A stretch of 11,303 nucleotides of DNA from JAUREX01 sp044356825 (GTDB lineage Bacteria; Pseudomonadota; Alphaproteobacteria; Rhodobacterales; Rhodobacteraceae). Every line of letters starts with the position of its first letter. The first letter of the stretch is position 1. Shown here one piece after another: positions 9,495-11,303 of the stretch. A program made the position numbers and the translations under genes. The notes beneath the pieces are model-generated. The model worked only from the letters and a program-made list of their open reading frames with translations, searched no databases and had not been told where the DNA came from. The stretch covers positions 1 to 11,303 of the forward strand of contig JBIKVM010000085.1 of the NCBI GenBank assembly GCA_044356825.1. The letters are read 5' to 3'.

Positions 9495-10416
9495 GATAGT
9501 CCCGACCTTGCGGCAGATGCGCTATGTCACCGCCCTCGCGCGCGAGGGGCATTTCGGCCGTGCGGCCGAAGTGTGCGCGATCTCGCAGCCGGCGCTCTCG
9601 ATGCAGCTGCGCGAGCTTGAGGCGGGGCTTGGCGTAGCGCTCTTCGATCGGGGCACCCGGGGGGTGCGCCTTACGGGGTTCGGGGCGGAGTTCGCCGCGC
9701 GCGCGGCCGAGATCCTGCGCGCGGCCGATGAGCTGGCCGAACTTGCCCGCGCCGCCCGCGACCGGCTGAGCGGCCGGTTGCGCCTCGGCGTCATACCGAC
9801 GGTCGCGCCCTACCTGCTGCCCGCCCTTATCCCCGATCTGACGGCGGCACGCCCCGAACTCGAGATCCACCTGCGCGAGACACAGACCGCGCGCCTGCTG
9901 CAGGAAATCCACGAAGGACGGATCGATGCCGCCATCGTCGCCCTGCCCGTCTCCGAACCGGGGTTGGCAGAGACCCATCTGCTGACCGAGCGCTTTGTGC
10001 TCGTGCGACCCGAGGGCGATGCCGCCCGCCCCGTCCCCGACCGCGAGGCCCTGCGCGAGATGCGGCTGCTCCTGCTCGAAGAGGGGCACTGCTTTCGCGA
10101 TCAGGCGCTGTCGTTTTGCGGAGCGGCGGCGCGCCCGCGCGAGATGCTCGATGCAAGCTCGCTCGGAACACTCGTGCAGATGGTGGGCGCCGGGATCGGG
10201 CTAACGCTCGTGCCGGAAATGGCCGTGCCGGTCGAGACGCGCTCGGCTGCCGTCAGCATCGCCCGCTTCGCCCCGCCAGAGCCGGGCCGGCGCATCGGCA
10301 TGGTGTGGCGCGGCTCCAGCCCGCTCGCCCGGCACCTGCCCGATATCGCCGCGATCGTCCGCGACACCGCGCTCCGGTTGCGCGGTGTCGCGGGACATCA
10401 TCAGGTATCGTCATAG
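9493..10416 (+). CDS. oxyR: Hydrogen peroxide-sensing LysR-family regulator OxyR
   Basis: This 307-residue cytoplasmic transcription factor would activate katG on peroxide stress. Residues 5-62 form the winged helix-turn-helix (TLRQMRYVTALAREGHFGRA, then SQPALSMQLRELE). The regulatory domain begins near 94 with GRLRLGVIPTVAPYLLPALI, very like E. coli OxyR. The redox switch is preserved: EEGHCFRDQALSFC carries Cys200 and Cys209, equivalent to Cys199 and Cys208 of E. coli, with the same spacing. Length also matches (305). ATG 9493 gives the standard N-terminus, although the only Shine-Dalgarno-like GGAG (9474-9477) is 15 bases away, so translation may be weak or controlled by the palindrome covering the start. 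The last codons contain a perfect inverted repeat, and the 3' end overlaps the converging repeat-protein gene by 16 bases. Confidence 0.96.
   Translation: MIVPTLRQMRYVTALAREGHFGRAAEVCAISQPALSMQLRELEAGLGVALFDRGTRGVRLTGFGAEFAARAAEILRAADELAELARAARDRLSGRLRLGVIPTVAPYLLPALIPDLTAARPELEIHLRETQTARLLQEIHEGRIDAAIVALPVSEPGLAETHLLTERFVLVRPEGDAARPVPDREALREMRLLLLEEGHCFRDQALSFCGAAARPREMLDASSLGTLVQMVGAGIGLTLVPEMAVPVETRSAAVSIARFAPPEPGRRIGMVWRGSSPLARHLPDIAAIVRDTALRLRGVAGHHQVSS
10359..10393. terminator. Perfect 14-bp inverted repeat in the 3' end of oxyR, probable terminator
   Basis: Arms 10359-10372 (CCGCGACACCGCGC) and 10380-10393 are exact reverse complements around the loop TCCGGTT. The hairpin lies before the oxyR stop (10414-10416) and, on the other strand, 8 bases beyond the stop of the converging gene (10401-10403). 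For the minus-strand gene its position is that of an ordinary terminator; for oxyR it is inside the coding region. Neither side has a T-run. Confidence 0.6.
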
Positions 10417-11303
10417 GTCCCGTTGGCTGGCGGGGTGACCGAGACGATCACCGGCAGCACCGTATCCTTCGCCACCGTATCGCTCACCGCCGCGCCCGCA
10501 TTCCCCGCCGCATCGGTCAGCACCAGCTCGACCGTCAGCGTGCCGTCGGGCAGCCCCGAGAGGTCGAGCCCCGTCACCGCCTGCGTCGCGCCCGAGATCG
10601 TCCCAGCGCCCGAAACCGACCCCGCCCCGCCCGAGGAGGTCACGCTGTAGCTGAAGCCCGCCCCCACCTCGGCCGAGGTGATCTCGAACGCCCCCGCCGC
10701 CGCATTCCCGGCATTCACCGGGTCGGTCGTGAACGCCACCGCCTGGCCCGCGGGCGCGGAGGTGTCCTTCTCGACCGTATCGGTCGCCGCCGCCCCGGTC
10801 CCGCCCGCGTTCGTGAGCACGACCGACACCGTCAGCACCCCATCGGGCAGGGCCGAGAGGTTCAGCCCGCTCACGCTGTGCGTGGCCGACGCGACCGCCC
10901 CCGCGCCCCGGATCGCGCTGCCCCCGCCCGAACTCGTGATGGCATAGCTGAACGCCGCCCCCACCTCGGCCCCCGTGATCTGGAACGCCCCCGCCGACGC
11001 ATTGCCCGCATTCAGCGGATCGGTCGTGAAGGCGACCCCGTAGCCCGAGGGCGCGGCGGGTGGCGGTGTCAGGGTGCGGACGCAGCGGACGAAAAAGTCG
11101 TCCCTTTCCTTGAAGTGGGGAGTCTGGCCGCCGTTGATGAGATTATGAATCCACACGCCAGAATCGTTGACCTCCGAAGAGGAAAAGTAGACATGGTCCG
11201 AGAAGCCCCCAATAGCGGGAGGGATAAGGTAGAGCAAGTTCAACTCGTTCCGCGCGGGCAGATACCAGTCGGTCTGGCCATGAAGGTCGAGATGGTGGCA
11301 ATA
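10401..11303 (-). CDS. DUF1566 plus Ig-like repeat protein, C-terminal part (N-terminus outside window)
   Basis: The frame is open from the window's right edge for 300 codons and ends with TGA (10401-10403). The first 77 or so visible residues are the end of a DUF1566 (Lcl C-terminal, C-type-lectin-like) domain: HGQTDWYLPARNELNLLY, then VYFSSSEVNDSGVW and the closing FFVRCVR. After a proline-rich linker (TPPPAAPSG) come two tandem repeats of about 99 residues (about 90-188 and 189-285), each starting VAFTTDP.NAGNA and ending near DTV.KDT, similar to bacterial Ig-like modules of large surface adhesins. The protein stops soon after with VSVTPPANGTYDDT, which looks like the start of a further module. 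No cell-wall or RTX secretion motif is visible. A surface or secreted binding role is inferred from the domain types only. TTG at 11241-11243 is not a real start, because the domain continues upstream of it. Confidence 0.8.
   Translation of the reverse strand, partial: YCHHLDLHGQTDWYLPARNELNLLYLIPPAIGGFSDHVYFSSSEVNDSGVWIHNLINGGQTPHFKERDDFFVRCVRTLTPPPAAPSGYGVAFTTDPLNAGNASAGAFQITGAEVGAAFSYAITSSGGGSAIRGAGAVASATHSVSGLNLSALPDGVLTVSVVLTNAGGTGAAATDTVEKDTSAPAGQAVAFTTDPVNAGNAAAGAFEITSAEVGAGFSYSVTSSGGAGSVSGAGTISGATQAVTGLDLSGLPDGTLTVELVLTDAAGNAGAAVSDTVAKDTVLPVIVSVTPPANGTYDDT
10449..10739 (-). repeat. Ig-like repeat unit 2 (coding tandem repeat)
   Basis: This is the second unit, from VAFTTDPVNAGNAAAGAF to AKDTVLPV, directly adjoining unit 1. 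It has one extra residue in the LTDAAGNAGAAVSDTV segment and the more canonical 'DAAGN' turn of bacterial Ig-like modules. It is followed by only 15 residues of what looks like a third module or linker before the stop. Confidence 0.75.
10740..11036 (-). repeat. Ig-like repeat unit 1 (coding tandem repeat)
   Basis: This is the first of two adjacent protein repeats, from VAFTTDPLNAGNASAGAF to KDTSAPAGQA. By hand alignment 48 of its first 70 residues are identical to the next unit, without gaps. The middle (GGSAIRGAGAVAS) is the most divergent part. Confidence 0.75.

Noticed and set aside
10401..11303. CRISPR-like or short tandem DNA repeat at the right edge
   Set aside because: The repetition is a diverged protein-domain duplication in an open reading frame with a unit near 297 bases, not a short-repeat/spacer array.

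Overview
The window is a gene-dense, very GC-rich stretch of bacterial chromosome with strong G/C preference at third codon positions. The MatB, omega-aminotransferase, KatG and OxyR sequences look alphaproteobacterial, most likely Rhodobacterales (Paracoccaceae-like). This placement rests on sequence character and remembered homologues, not on a database search. I see no rRNA, tRNA, CRISPR array, transposase or phage gene. No gap between genes exceeds about 130 bases.

Left part (1-5804), central carbon and nitrogen metabolism: the last 27 codons of an unidentified gene; a class III omega-amino-acid aminotransferase (163-1572, +); a convergent NAD(P)-dependent aldehyde dehydrogenase (1660-3099, -); then, diverging from it, malonyl-CoA synthetase matB (3227-4747, +), followed after one base by a zinc-free NADPH:quinone oxidoreductase (4749-5723, +). 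If the aminotransferase accepts beta-alanine and the dehydrogenase accepts malonate semialdehyde, the first three enzymes could form a route from beta-alanine to malonate to malonyl-CoA. This is a hypothesis only. A strong hairpin at 5741-5773 separates this block from the next.

Middle part (5805-10416), transport and peroxide defence: an MFS transporter (5805-7052, -) lies downstream of catalase-peroxidase katG (7156-9363, -). katG diverges from oxyR (9493-10416, +), which keeps both redox cysteines. The 129-base gap between katG and oxyR has a plausible katG promoter and, just upstream of it, a palindromic LysR/OxyR-type site that runs into the oxyR start codon. This fits peroxide activation of katG together with autoregulation of oxyR. 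Two overlapping hairpins lie between katG and the MFS gene.

Right edge (10401-11303, -): the C-terminal 300 residues of a probable surface or secreted protein. A DUF1566 (C-type-lectin-like) segment is followed by two tandem Ig-like repeats of about 99 residues. The protein stops just after a third unit or linker begins, and its 3' end overlaps the oxyR 3' end by 16 bases. A perfect 14-bp inverted repeat lies inside the last oxyR codons. The DUF1566 part is visibly less GC-rich than everything else in the window.

I found no clear undescribed system. The regions most worth a second look are the katG-oxyR control region and the DUF1566/Ig-repeat gene with its unusual junction to oxyR.
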